A stretch of DNA of 42,895 nt from Solobacterium sp. (lineage in GTDB: Bacteria > Bacillota_I > Bacilli_A > Erysipelotrichales > Erysipelotrichaceae): positions 1 to 42,895 of the forward strand of contig JAFYGX010000237.1 of NCBI GenBank assembly GCA_017543025.1, written 5' to 3'. This document shows, one piece after another, positions 6,644 to 16,295 of this stretch. Positions within the stretch are counted from its first letter, which is position 1, and the number at the start of each line of letters is the position of its first letter. The position numbers and the translations under genes are program-made. The notes beneath the pieces were generated by a model. The model worked only from the letters and a program-made list of their open reading frames with translations, was not told where the DNA came from and made no database searches.

Positions 6644-8827
6644 CTACTGTGATCCGATCAGCGTACGGTACAGACCTTCCTGCTGATACAGTTCCTGATG
6701 CGTTCCCTGCTGAACGATCTTTCCGTGATCCATTACATAGATGCAGTCACAGTCAACGATTGTGGAAAGTCTGTGTGCAACGATCACACAGGTGGTTCCC
6801 TTATCACGGATTGCCTGAATCACTCTGTTTTCTGTCTGAGCATCAAGCGCAGAAGTGAACTCATCCAGAAAGAGGACAGTCGGTTCATGCGCCAGAGCAC
6901 GGGCAAGTTCAAAACGCTGCAGCTCGCCGCCGGAGAAATTGGCGCCATTTTCCAGCACCTGTGCGCCGTACCCGTGCGGGTCACGGATAATCCGGTTGTG
7001 GATCTGGGCATCTCTGGCTGCGAGGATGATTTCATAGTCTTCGATCGTGCTGTCCCACAGGCGGATATTGGAATAAACCGAATCTTCAAACATGACGGTT
7101 TCCTGATCGACGGTAACGATTGAGGAATGAAATACGACATCTGGTATTTCGCTGCGCTTCTTTCCGGAATAGAGAATTTCGCCGGATTCGGGTTCATACA
7201 GATCAGCCATGAGCTTGAGCAGCGTGCTCTTGCCGCAGCCGGTAGAGCCGACAATCGCAACCATCTGTCCGGGATGCACGTCCAGGCTGACATCGTTGAT
7301 CGCCAGATCGTCGCCGTTGTTGTAGCGGTAGCAGACATGTGAGACCGAGATTTCTCCCGGCAGCTTGTCGTACATTATTCCGTCTTCCAGCGGAATTTCA
7401 TCTCTGACCGGCCGGGTGCAGATATCGTCAACGCGTTCAATGTTGGTGCGCATGGTCTGCAGCGTATTCATGGAGCTGAGGCAGGCGTTCAGAGAATTGC
7501 GCATCTGGCCGAGAATACTGCGGAACAGAGTGAGGGTGCCAAGTGTGAACTGACCCTGTTTGATGAAATATGCGCCAAGGAACATCTGTACGGCAGAAAG
7601 GAGATAGCTGTGAATGTTGGAGTATGCCCGGATGATCTGATTGAGGCGGAAGTTTTCGGTCTGTGCTTCCGTCACTTCAGACTGAGAACGATACCACATA
7701 TTGAAAAAGGATTTTTCCGCTCCGGTGGATTTGATTGTATCAATCATATTCATGCCGTTGAGAACGGAGGAATTCAGCTGTCCGGTACTTGTGGCGGTTG
7801 CCCGGGCAATGATCGCAGTACGCTCCTGCAGACGCAGTTCAATGAGGGAGTGAATGACCTCAAGAGTAATGCAGATAAGCGTGATTGTACGATTGTATCT
7901 CAGCAGCATCACAAAGTAGAACACCATCATGAAGACATTGATCATCCGCGGTACAAGCGAGCTTACAAGCGTGTTCCACAGTTTTTCGTTGCCGTTCATC
8001 CGCTGCAGCATCTCGCCTGTGCTGTACTGTTCAAAGAACCGGAGCGGCTGGGCAATGATGTGGATGAACAGATCGCTCTGGCTTTCAGCCAGCTTCATCC
8101 TTGTCACAAATTTGATGAGTGTTTCATTCAGAATGGTAAAAAACGCATCCAGCAGGATAATTCCCATCATCAGCACGATCATGATATTTGCGGCAGTGTA
8201 GCGTGTCGATGCTTCCATGCCGAACAGGGAGGTGATCGGAGCGAAAACGGAGAGATCTCCTTTTTCATTGACTACGTTATCCATAAAGGTCTTCTGCCCG
8301 TAGGAGAAGGCAATGTCCAGCCAGATGCAGATCACAGACAGAATCAGCAGACCGAACATCGGCCTGATCAGAGAACTGACGCGTTCCTTCAGAAGGCTGA
8401 AGACGGAATCGCGTGTGCCGCCCGGCTGAAAATCAGGTCCTTTCTCCAGCAGGATCGCAGTACCGCTGTAGCGCTTCTGAAAGGTGCTCAGCTCGCAGCG
8501 GTAAGACCCTTTGGAAGGGTCAATCAGACTGACCAGGTCATTGGAAAAGCCGGTAACGATTGTGTAATACCGTTTTTTCCACAGAATCATAACCGGCAGC
8601 TTCTGCTGACGCAGAGCATCCATATCAAGTTCGACAATCTGTGCTTTCAAGCCATAGTGCTCTGCTGCTGCGGCAATCTGCCGGGGACTGGAGCCGTTGC
8701 GCGAAGTGACGCAGACTTCCCGCAGTTCCTGCATGGGAACGTACCGTCCAAATCCCGCCAGCATCATCGACAGTGCTGTCTGGCCGTTTTCACCAGTGGT
8801 CATCTGTATCTGTACAGGAATCTTCAT
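6644..8827 (-). CDS. NHLM-type ABC exporter with degenerate C39 peptidase-like domain (first subunit)
   Basis: The 727-residue protein has an N-terminal C39-like domain (1-about 140), six membrane helices and an ATPase domain (Walker A GSTGCGKST, signature FSGGELQR, Walker B VLFLDEFTSALD, H-loop VAHRLST). Active C39 exporters carry an ECGxA motif. Here it reads ENGQT, so the catalytic Cys is Asn14 (codon at 8786-8788). The His motif NHFVV is KRYYTIV, so His is Tyr. The Asp of the third motif (DPSKG) remains. The domain should fold and bind substrate but not cleave, like the C39-like domain of RTX exporters. The start is chosen at 8827, where homology begins; the ORF extends to 8989 without support. 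It heads the operon with the gene at 4394-6631. Confidence 0.85.
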   Translation of the reverse strand: MKIPVQIQMTTGENGQTALSMMLAGFGRYVPMQELREVCVTSRNGSSPRQIAAAAEHYGLKAQIVELDMDALRQQKLPVMILWKKRYYTIVTGFSNDLVSLIDPSKGSYRCELSTFQKRYSGTAILLEKGPDFQPGGTRDSVFSLLKERVSSLIRPMFGLLILSVICIWLDIAFSYGQKTFMDNVVNEKGDLSVFAPITSLFGMEASTRYTAANIMIVLMMGIILLDAFFTILNETLIKFVTRMKLAESQSDLFIHIIAQPLRFFEQYSTGEMLQRMNGNEKLWNTLVSSLVPRMINVFMMVFYFVMLLRYNRTITLICITLEVIHSLIELRLQERTAIIARATATSTGQLNSSVLNGMNMIDTIKSTGAEKSFFNMWYRSQSEVTEAQTENFRLNQIIRAYSNIHSYLLSAVQMFLGAYFIKQGQFTLGTLTLFRSILGQMRNSLNACLSSMNTLQTMRTNIERVDDICTRPVRDEIPLEDGIMYDKLPGEISVSHVCYRYNNGDDLAINDVSLDVHPGQMVAIVGSTGCGKSTLLKLMADLYEPESGEILYSGKKRSEIPDVVFHSSIVTVDQETVMFEDSVYSNIRLWDSTIEDYEIILAARDAQIHNRIIRDPHGYGAQVLENGANFSGGELQRFELARALAHEPTVLFLDEFTSALDAQTENRVIQAIRDKGTTCVIVAHRLSTIVDCDCIYVMDHGKIVQQGTHQELYQQEGLYRTLIGSQ

Positions 8828-8991
8828 GCTTAAAAGTTTACCAGCACTGTACCGCATTCCATCAGAAAAATGAAAACTTTCCCTGCAGATAAGACATATG
8901 AGGGGTGATGCCTTATGGCATGCGGGGTTTTTTTGAAAAGAAGCGGGATCCGGATACAGGTGGCTATATATCTTTCGGAGGCTGAACACAG

Positions 8992-9282
8992 ATGAACCAG
9001 AAAAAACAGAATCATACAGTACATGATGAGCTGATCCGGAAGATGAAGGAAATCAGTGAGCCGGGGCCGCAGGCGTTCTGCGAGCTCGTGAAGAAGGAGC
9101 CGGGGCTTCTGGAGAATTATCTGAAGAGCTGCGGGATTCACTGTACAGAAGCGGAACTCGGCAGACGGAAAGGAGAGTGCATCTACCTTTCGGTACGCAT
9201 GGAGAAAAGCAATCATCGAACCGCATTTGTCCTGCGGTTTCTGCAGACATCCGGGACGCTCCTTTCCGCCTGCGGCGGGTAA
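8992..9282 (+). CDS. Small unknown protein, divergent from the exporter operon
   Basis: The 96-residue ORF has a GGAGG site about ten bases before its ATG. It starts with a polar helical part (DELIRKMKEISEPGPQAF), continues CELVKKEPGLLENYL and GIHCTEAEL, and ends LLSACGG at its stop. The spacing of the helix residues faintly recalls Nif11-type leader peptides, and a Gly-Gly end is suggestive, but nothing follows the GG, and the middle Nif11 helix is missing. It is divergent from the NHLM-type exporter and lies 34 bases upstream of the M16 protease gene in the same direction. It may be an exporter substrate, a regulator, or only a chance ORF. Confidence 0.5.
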   Translation: MNQKKQNHTVHDELIRKMKEISEPGPQAFCELVKKEPGLLENYLKSCGIHCTEAELGRRKGECIYLSVRMEKSNHRTAFVLRFLQTSGTLLSACGG

Positions 9283-9316
9283 GCTGTGATAAACTGTGTA
9301 TGGAATGGAGAAACTT

Positions 9317-12202
9317 ATGCAACTGAATGTAAATGATAAAATCAGGGGATTTACGGTCAACGCCGCAAGACCGGTGGAGGATCTGAAAGGAACGCTGTAT
9401 GAGATGACGCATGAAAAGACCGGTGCGAAGCTGGTCTGGCTGAAGCGTCGGGATGAAAACAAGACCTTCTGTATCGGATTCAGGACTGTACCGGAAGATG
9501 ACAGCGGTGTTTTTCATATCTGCGAGCATTCGGTTCTGAATGGTTCACGGAAATACCCGGTGCGGGAGCCGTTTGTTGACCTGCTGAAGAGTTCCATGCA
9601 GACGTTTCTGAACGCGATTACCTATCCGGATAAAACAATTTATCCGGTTTCCAGCCGGAATCCGAAAGACTTTCTGAACCTGATGGATGTATATCTCGAT
9701 GCGGTACTGCATCCGGCGATCTATACGAATCCGAATATTTTCTATCAGGAGGGATGGCACTATGAAATCCGCAATCCGGAAGATGAGCCGGTTTACAAGG
9801 GTGTTGTTCTGAATGAAATGAAAGGCGCATTCTCTTCGGTTGATGAAGTTCTGCTGAATGAAATCAACCGGGTACTGTATCCGGATACCTGTTACCGCTT
9901 CGTGTCAGGCGGCGATCCGGAAAAGATTACGGATCTCACCTATGAGCAGTTCCTCGCTGCACATGCGAAGTTCTATCATCCGTCAAACTCGCAGACAGTT
10001 CTGGATGGAGATCTGGATATTGATGCGGCACTTGAAAAGATCGATTCCTTCTTCTCGGAATATGAGAAGGAAGATCTGTCATTCCCGCTTGGTCATCAGA
10101 CTGCTGTGAAACCCGCTGTGACGGCGGTACCGTATGAAATCGGCGCAGACGAAGAGGAAACGGAAAAGACGGAGATCGCGCTGGCAAAAATCCTCTGCGA
10201 TTATGATGACATTGAGACCCAGCTGGCCTGGAGCGTACTGTCAGTTGTGCTTGCAGGTTCCAATGAAGCACCGCTGAAAAAGGCAATTCTGGAGCGGAAG
10301 CTGGGGCAGGATGCGTCAGTAGATGTTATGGATGAGCTTTCTCAGCCATATCTTGCGGTTTCAGTGCGCAATACCGATCCGGAAAAAGGAGAGGCGATTC
10401 GTGCATGCATTAAGGATACGGTTGCGGAGCTTCTGGCAAAGGGGCTTCGGAAAGAAGAACTGAAAGCGATTCTGAATCAGGGAGAATTCCGTTACCGGGA
10501 GCGGAAAGAACCGGCCGGAGTATATCTTTCCTCAAATATCTATCGCTCCTGGCTCTATGGCGGTGATCCGATTCAGTACATCAGTTTCGGAAATCTGTAT
10601 GAAACACTGCGTCAGAAAGCGGATACGGATTATTTCGAAAACCTCCTGAGGGAAGGGCTTGGCGATCCGTCGCAGCTGTCGATGATCTCTGCCGTGCCTG
10701 ACCGTACGCTGGCAGAAAAACGCTCGCAGAAGGAGCAGGAAAAACTGCGTGCAGCGAAGGAGAGCTGGAAGGAAGAGACCGCAGAATATATCCGTAAGAA
10801 TGCGGTTCTGGATGAATGGCAGGCTGCCGGAGATACGCCGGAACAGAAGGCGACCCTGCCGCAGCTTTCGCTCAGTGACCTGAAGGAAATGACAGAAGTG
10901 ACAGTGCCGGAAGTGACTGAACTTGGCGGGCGGACGGCACTTGTCTATCCGGAAACCGATACCGGCATCGTATATCTGAATCTGTATTTCAATCTTGCTG
11001 GTATTACGAAAGAACACCTGCCGGAGGCGGCGCTTCTTGCAAGACTGCTCATGAAGCTCCGTACACAGCAGCATTCTGTTCCTGAACTTCAGGAAATGAT
11101 CCGTGACAGAATCGGCGTTCTGAATTTTGGGACGGACGCCTTTACGGTAAACGGAGACCGGACTTCCTGCTATCCGGTGCTTACGGCAGCCTGTTCAGTT
11201 CTGAAACAGAATGTCGGCGATGCGGTGAAGATCATCCTTGAAATCATGAAGGATACCGTCTTTGAAAAGGATACGATTCTGCCGCTGCTGCAGCAGGCGA
11301 AAGAAGGCTACCGGCAGGCGTTTATCGGCAGCGGACATGCGGTGGCTGTCATGCGTGCAGGATCGCAGGGAAGCGCAGAAGCAGCTGCGAAAGAGATGTT
11401 CGGCGGTTACGAAGCGTTCCGTTATGTCAGTGAGCTTGCGGATCAGTATGGGGATCGGTATGAAGAAATGATCGATACCATGTATATGATGCGGGATGAG
11501 ATCTTTACCGCTTCCCGTATGACTATGAGTATTGCCGGCGAAGATAATCTGCCTCTGCTGAAACCGTTTGTGAGGGAACTGCCGGCTGGCGGCGCGAATG
11601 CATGCAAGGTTCATATCCCGCTTTCCGGATACGGAAGCGAAGGCATACAGGTACCGGCACAGATTTCCTATGCCGCGATCGGAAATAACCTGCAGAAATA
11701 CGATCAGGGTTACAGCGGCGTCCTGCGCACGATTGCTCAGATTCTGAACTATGGGTATCTCTGGAATGAAGTACGTGTGAAAGGCGGTTCCTATGGAACA
11801 GGATTTACGTCTTCGATCAACGGAAACATCGCCTGCTGGAGTTATCGGGACCCGTCTCCGGAGAATTCTCTGGAAGTGTTCCGGAACGCTGCAGATTATA
11901 TTGAAGAACTGGCAGATCAGAACACCGATCTTACTTCCTTTATCATCGGTACGATCGCTGCATTTGAACCGCTGGTCTCTCCGGCTGCGAAGATTCTGGC
12001 AGCGGACGGAAGATATTTCAGCGGCATAAGTGCACAGATGCTTGCGGCGATCCGTCAGGAAATCCTGGATACGGATAATGCGGCACTGAAAGCAATTGCC
12101 GGCCGCCTGCGTGAAGCGATCTCAGAAGGCGTCTGCTGTGTGGTCGGGTCTGCCGAGGCGATTGACCGCTGCGGAATCGAAACGGTTCGGACGATTTCCT
12201 GA
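9317..12202 (+). CDS. M16C-family zinc metalloprotease (presequence protease-like)
   Basis: The 961-residue protein belongs to the insulinase/pitrilysin superfamily, subfamily M16C (PreP/Cym1-like). The inverted zinc motif HxxEH is seen as HICEH (His67, Glu70, His71) with the distal Glu in GVVLNEMKGAFSS (about Glu167). The second half keeps the non-catalytic M16 repeat, ending with the substrate-clamp region (VKGGSYGTGF). Length is normal for the single-chain two-lobed enzymes that degrade short peptides in a closed chamber. It lacks a signal peptide, so it is cytoplasmic. GGAG six bases before the ATG at 9317 favours this start over the GTG at 9296. Confidence 0.9.
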   Translation: MQLNVNDKIRGFTVNAARPVEDLKGTLYEMTHEKTGAKLVWLKRRDENKTFCIGFRTVPEDDSGVFHICEHSVLNGSRKYPVREPFVDLLKSSMQTFLNAITYPDKTIYPVSSRNPKDFLNLMDVYLDAVLHPAIYTNPNIFYQEGWHYEIRNPEDEPVYKGVVLNEMKGAFSSVDEVLLNEINRVLYPDTCYRFVSGGDPEKITDLTYEQFLAAHAKFYHPSNSQTVLDGDLDIDAALEKIDSFFSEYEKEDLSFPLGHQTAVKPAVTAVPYEIGADEEETEKTEIALAKILCDYDDIETQLAWSVLSVVLAGSNEAPLKKAILERKLGQDASVDVMDELSQPYLAVSVRNTDPEKGEAIRACIKDTVAELLAKGLRKEELKAILNQGEFRYRERKEPAGVYLSSNIYRSWLYGGDPIQYISFGNLYETLRQKADTDYFENLLREGLGDPSQLSMISAVPDRTLAEKRSQKEQEKLRAAKESWKEETAEYIRKNAVLDEWQAAGDTPEQKATLPQLSLSDLKEMTEVTVPEVTELGGRTALVYPETDTGIVYLNLYFNLAGITKEHLPEAALLARLLMKLRTQQHSVPELQEMIRDRIGVLNFGTDAFTVNGDRTSCYPVLTAACSVLKQNVGDAVKIILEIMKDTVFEKDTILPLLQQAKEGYRQAFIGSGHAVAVMRAGSQGSAEAAAKEMFGGYEAFRYVSELADQYGDRYEEMIDTMYMMRDEIFTASRMTMSIAGEDNLPLLKPFVRELPAGGANACKVHIPLSGYGSEGIQVPAQISYAAIGNNLQKYDQGYSGVLRTIAQILNYGYLWNEVRVKGGSYGTGFTSSINGNIACWSYRDPSPENSLEVFRNAADYIEELADQNTDLTSFIIGTIAAFEPLVSPAAKILAADGRYFSGISAQMLAAIRQEILDTDNAALKAIAGRLREAISEGVCCVVGSAEAIDRCGIETVRTIS

Positions 12203-12280
12203 CACAGCGAGCTTGCCTTCAGAGAAGGGCGGAGTGAAAAACGAAAAGCGGGCTTTTCCGGCTGTAAGAACATCAGAAAA

Positions 12281-12312
12281 AAGGGCTGTGAGACATGTCA
12301 CAGTCCTTTGTT
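12281..12312. terminator. Convergent terminator between M16 protease and alcohol dehydrogenase genes
   Basis: AAGGGCTGTGA (12281-12291) pairs with TCACAGTCCTT (12298-12308) with A and T runs on both sides, so it serves the plus-strand protease gene and the minus-strand dehydrogenase gene. A second small hairpin, AAAAGC-GG-GCTTTT, lies just upstream at about 12244-12257. Confidence 0.65.
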
Positions 12313-12339
12313 ATGAAGATAAAGACAAATGGCAGAAGT

Positions 12340-13530
12340 TCAGTTTTCCTCCCGGCTGAAGGAATAGATCTCTGCCATTGTCTGACGGTCCAGCGTCCGG
12401 AAGGAACCGATCGTACGGGTGTTCTGCCAGGAACAGACATCCGCAAGCCGTTCGATTTCCGCATCGCTGACCGGATGGCCAAGCAGTTCATTGAGTGATA
12501 CCGGCATGCCGAGCGAGCGGAAGAATGCGACAGTCCGTTCAATTCCTTTTTCTGCCGCAAGTTCATCATCGGTTTCATCGATGCCGTATACTTTTTTCGC
12601 AAACCGGGCAAACCGGCTGATGTCTTCTTTCATCACTGCTCTGCACCACGATGCCCATACGGCGGAAAGCGTGGCGCCGTGGGTGGAATCATACAGGGCA
12701 GAGATTGCCATGCCAAGCTGATGACACGCCCAGTCTCCTTTTCCGCCCAGTCCGGTGATCCCGACATGGGAAATACTTCCGCACCACATCAGTTCACTCA
12801 TCGCTTCATAGTCGTCCGGGTGTTTGACGGCGATCGGCCCGTAGTGAATGACATCACGGAAGAGACCTTCCGCAATTTCATCGGAAAGATGATTGCCGGT
12901 GACAGGAGAGAAATAGCGTTCGCTGGTATGCATGAAAATATCCGCTGCGCCTGCGCCGATCTGATAGGGCGGGAGCGTCATTGTCAGCTCCGGGTCCATC
13001 AGGGCAAACCGGCACCGGTTGAACGGTGTGTTGACGCCTTTTTTGATCGGAGGGTCAATCGTATCGTTGGTCAGAACTGCGGAGTCGCTTGTTTCACTTC
13101 CGGCTGCAGAGATCGTAAGGATTGTACCGACCGGAAGACTGGCAGTAATCGGGGTGCCGGTCCAGTATTCCCAGATATCATGCTTTGGTCCGGCCACGCC
13201 GTGTGCAACTGCTTTTGCCGTATCAATGACGCTTCCGCCTCCGACTGCGAGTACAAAATCCGCATGAAACCGAATGGCCTTTGTGACCATTTCACGCGCA
13301 GTGGAAACCAGCGGGTTGGGCACAACACCGCCCAGAGGGATGACTGCGATGCCGGCGGAAAGCAGATCATTCTGAACACGGCTGATCAGTCCGCTTTTTA
13401 CAGCGGATTTCCCTCCGTAGATCAGAGCACAGCGTGTGCCGCCGTATTTGCGAACGTATTCTGCAGACTGTGAAGATGCACCCTTGCCGAAAATGATTTC
13501 CGTAGGCGCATGGTAAACAAAGTTTTCCAT
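12340..13530 (-). CDS. Iron-containing alcohol dehydrogenase (NADH-dependent butanol dehydrogenase type)
   Basis: The 396-residue protein is a full-length group III alcohol dehydrogenase. The nucleotide-binding GGGS is at residues 97-100 and is followed by VIDTAKAVAH. The metal ligands expected for the family are present: Asp197 (GAADIF), His201 (MHTSE), His270 (ACHQLGM) and His284 (DSTHGATL). It should reduce aldehydes to alcohols with NAD(P)H, as BdhA/YqhD proteins do in fermenting Bacillota. AGAAAGG lies ahead of the ATG at 13530. It is transcribed alone, convergent with the M16 protease and divergent from the helicase. Confidence 0.9.
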   Translation of the reverse strand: MENFVYHAPTEIIFGKGASSQSAEYVRKYGGTRCALIYGGKSAVKSGLISRVQNDLLSAGIAVIPLGGVVPNPLVSTAREMVTKAIRFHADFVLAVGGGSVIDTAKAVAHGVAGPKHDIWEYWTGTPITASLPVGTILTISAAGSETSDSAVLTNDTIDPPIKKGVNTPFNRCRFALMDPELTMTLPPYQIGAGAADIFMHTSERYFSPVTGNHLSDEIAEGLFRDVIHYGPIAVKHPDDYEAMSELMWCGSISHVGITGLGGKGDWACHQLGMAISALYDSTHGATLSAVWASWCRAVMKEDISRFARFAKKVYGIDETDDELAAEKGIERTVAFFRSLGMPVSLNELLGHPVSDAEIERLADVCSWQNTRTIGSFRTLDRQTMAEIYSFSREEN

Positions 13531-13638
13531 ATAATATACCTTTCTGATAACACTCTACCATGTACCGTTCACACAGGAAAGGAAACCGCATCGCGTGCAA
13601 ATATTCCCGGCAGAAAGAACATGGTATGATGAACATAC

Positions 13639-15792
13639 ATGCGGGAAAACAGATCGGTTGAAACATTTGCAGAAACGTACGGGCTGACGCTTGATACTGC
13701 TCAGAAGAAGGCGGTAAAGCGAACAGCCGGCACGCTTTTACTGCTGGCTGTGCCGGGAAGCGGAAAAACAACGACACTGATCAGCCGGCTTGGCTATATG
13801 ACACAGGTGCTTGGCATTGATCCGAAATCGATTCTTGCGATTACCTACACTGTCTCCGGATGTGAAACGATGCGTTCCGCATATGAACGGCGCTTCGGGG
13901 ACGAATCGGGCGATTCCGTTTCCTTCCGCACAATCAACGGAATCTGCTGGGGAATTGTCTGGCACTATTACCGTATGCAGCAGCGTTCTGTCGGCGTGTG
14001 CGATGAAACACAGCAGCGGAAAATTATCCGTCAGCTCTTTCGCGAGATACGTAAGGAAGACTTTCCGGCGGAAGGAGACGTCATTGCCGTACAGACAGGG
14101 ATTTCACTCGTGAAGAACCGGATGATGACGGAAAAGGAAGTCGCTGAACAGAAATGGGAAGTCGAATCATTTCCGGATTTCTGCCGGAGATATCAGGAAA
14201 TTCTGACCCGGAATAAACTGGTGGACTATGACGATCAGATGATCTTTGCGCTGAAGATTCTGAAAAAGGAACCGCAGATTCTGAAAAAGCTGCAGAAGCG
14301 TTATCGGCATATATGCGTGGATGAAGCACAGGATACTTCTCTGCTGCAGCACAGGATTCTGTATCTGCTCAGCAGCGATGCGGACAGCCGGTTTTTTGTC
14401 GGAGATGAAGATCAGAGTATTTACGGCTATCGCGGCGCCTGTCCGGAGGTACTGGTCAATCTGAAAGGAATGTATCCGGATACCGTACTGCAGAAGCTGG
14501 AGACTAATTACCGCTCGTATTCTGAGATCACAGAAGCCGCAAAGGCATTCATTGATAAAAATAAACAGCGGATTCGCAAGGATATGACAGCGCATCGGGG
14601 ATCCGGCGGAAGTGTGACAGTGCAGGAAGTGAAGACCCGGGGTGCACAGCTGAGCGAGCTGGTGAACATCTTCAGGGAGCGGAAAGAAGAAACCGCGGTG
14701 CTGTATCGCAACAATGATTCTGCGGCAGTGCTGGTCGACCTGCTGGATCGGAAGAAGATACCGTTTGTGCTGAACAAGCCGAAGGATACGTTCTTTTCCA
14801 GCCGGGTGGTACGGGATTTCCGGACGTTTTTTCAGTTTTCCATGGATGTGGAAAACAGCGAGCTGTTTCTTAAGTGCTATTCCAGATTCATGCTGTATTT
14901 CCGGGCAGAACAGGCACAGGAAGCGATCAGCCGGGCAGCGTTTGCACATACGCGGCTGCTGGATGAATTCGTGCGTGTACATGTGCGAAAAGCCGGCGGG
15001 AAACGGAATGGAAAACGGAAGGGATATTATAATGACTCTTCGCAGGGAGAAAAAAATGCGGAGCGGTTCCGCAAGGTATTTCAGACGCTGAACGAGCTGA
15101 CTCCGACGGAGGCATACAAACGGTTAATGGATCTTGGATACCGGGATTACCTCAGAGAAAATGAACTCAATGAAGGAACTGCAGAACTGCTTTCAATGAT
15201 TGCAGGAAACACGAAAACGATTCCCGAATGTCTGGCAAGGATGGAGCAGCTGGAAGAATGGCTGAAAAACGGAAAGGACGTTCATGGAAAAACACCTGTC
15301 TTTCTTTCCACGATCCATTCCGCAAAGGGAATGGAATTTGAGCATGTCATTCTGTTTGATATGATCGACGGCATCCTGCCGAATGGTGGGAATCAGCAGC
15401 GAAGCGGCGAGTATCAGGAAGAACGACGTCTGTTTTATGTCGGTATGACACGGGCAAAGAACCATCTTACGATGTTTGCCGTAAAGCGCGGCGGAAGCGG
15501 GTTTGTACATGAAATTCAGGCGGGTATCCGAAGACGGATGAAGCAGCAGGCAGAAAGCACAGATCCGGTTTCGGAAGAAGGCGGCTATCTGTTTGTCCGT
15601 GATACGGATACGGGAAGTTTTTATCTGATCGAGGAGCGGAGCGACCATGCGATTGTGAAAGCCTGGCGCGTGAACCGGGAAACCGGAGAGGTGATCAAAG
15701 GAAGCTGTACGGAAAAGGTGCGGGCATTAATGAAGGCAGACCGTCTGCGAATCGCCGAGATCAGGGAATCAGAACAATCTGGGAAAGACTGA
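13639..15792 (+). CDS. UvrD/PcrA-superfamily ATP-dependent DNA helicase
   Basis: The 717-residue SF1A helicase shows the Q-motif region (LTLDTAQKKAV), Walker A AVPGSGKTTT (about 37-46), motif II VDEAQD (about 232), motif III GDEDQSIYGYRGA, motif IV ETNYRS, motif V STIHSAKGMEFEHVIL and motif VI EERRLFYVGMTRAKN. It acts on single-stranded DNA in repair or replication restart. It is shorter and less conserved in the C-terminal part than housekeeping PcrA, so it is probably a second, accessory UvrD-type helicase. No strong ribosome binding site precedes the ATG. Confidence 0.85.
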   Translation: MRENRSVETFAETYGLTLDTAQKKAVKRTAGTLLLLAVPGSGKTTTLISRLGYMTQVLGIDPKSILAITYTVSGCETMRSAYERRFGDESGDSVSFRTINGICWGIVWHYYRMQQRSVGVCDETQQRKIIRQLFREIRKEDFPAEGDVIAVQTGISLVKNRMMTEKEVAEQKWEVESFPDFCRRYQEILTRNKLVDYDDQMIFALKILKKEPQILKKLQKRYRHICVDEAQDTSLLQHRILYLLSSDADSRFFVGDEDQSIYGYRGACPEVLVNLKGMYPDTVLQKLETNYRSYSEITEAAKAFIDKNKQRIRKDMTAHRGSGGSVTVQEVKTRGAQLSELVNIFRERKEETAVLYRNNDSAAVLVDLLDRKKIPFVLNKPKDTFFSSRVVRDFRTFFQFSMDVENSELFLKCYSRFMLYFRAEQAQEAISRAAFAHTRLLDEFVRVHVRKAGGKRNGKRKGYYNDSSQGEKNAERFRKVFQTLNELTPTEAYKRLMDLGYRDYLRENELNEGTAELLSMIAGNTKTIPECLARMEQLEEWLKNGKDVHGKTPVFLSTIHSAKGMEFEHVILFDMIDGILPNGGNQQRSGEYQEERRLFYVGMTRAKNHLTMFAVKRGGSGFVHEIQAGIRRRMKQQAESTDPVSEEGGYLFVRDTDTGSFYLIEERSDHAIVKAWRVNRETGEVIKGSCTEKVRALMKADRLRIAEIRESEQSGKD

Positions 15793-15824
15793 GAGTTTCT
15801 CTGTACTAACCGGAACAGGCCGTC

Positions 15825-15853
15825 TATACTGAATTTAGAATCATTCTAAATTC
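15825..15853 (+). promoter_or_regulatory. PerR box overlapping the perR promoter
   Basis: A perfect palindrome with half-site GAATTTAGAAT around a central C at 15842 covers 15831-15853. Its core TTAGAATCATTCTAA fits the PerR box consensus TTATAATNATTATAA closely. A TATACT -10-like hexamer (15825-15830) lies just upstream, so PerR binding would cover the transcription start and the start of translation. This is the expected design for autoregulation. Confidence 0.8.
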
Positions 15854-15856
15854 GCT

Positions 15857-16228
15857 ATGGCAAGATACAGAGAACTGATACTGGAACTTATCCTGCAGTC
15901 GCATATGCATCCGACGGCCGAAGAAATCTATGCACTTCTCAAACCGGACAATCCTACACTTGCGCTTGCGAGCGTATACAACAATTTGAATACCCTTTCT
16001 GCCAGTGGGGAAATACGGAGAATGTCAATTGACAAGGCGCCGGATCGATACGACCGGCCAACCCGGCATGACCATCTGATCTGCGCGGAATGCGGGGCAT
16101 TGCAGGATGTTGTTCTGAATGATCTCAGCGAACAGCTGACAGCGGAAATCGGAACAGAAATACTGTCTTATGACCTGCAGATCCGCTATATCTGTCCCGC
16201 CTGCAGGAAAACAAAACATATACGGTAA
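15857..16228 (+). CDS. perR: Fur-family peroxide-responsive repressor PerR
   Basis: The 123-residue Fur-family protein has a winged-helix N-terminal part ([27 protein letters not shown]) and a C-terminal metal domain with [17 protein letters not shown] and a second CPAC motif, giving the four-Cys structural zinc site. The RYD...HDH pattern and the PerR box in front fit PerR better than Fur or Zur. In PerR, iron-catalysed histidine oxidation by peroxide releases DNA. The N-terminus is shorter than usual and no upstream in-frame start exists (a stop lies at 15836). No ribosome binding site precedes the ATG. Rubrerythrin follows by 67 bases, probably as its target. Confidence 0.85.
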   Translation: MARYRELILELILQSHMHPTAEEIYALLKPDNPTLALASVYNNLNTLSASGEIRRMSIDKAPDRYDRPTRHDHLICAECGALQDVVLNDLSEQLTAEIGTEILSYDLQIRYICPACRKTKHIR

Positions 16229-16295
16229 TTCCCTTTGCGGCAGAAGCAGAGGCAAAAACAGGAATCGAACAGAAAAAAAGGAGGAAGAACGATTC

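Noticed and set aside
8828..8989. N-terminal extension of the C39-like exporter
   Set aside because: The extra 54 residues are not like any exporter leader and overlap the divergent control region. Homology starts at 8827.
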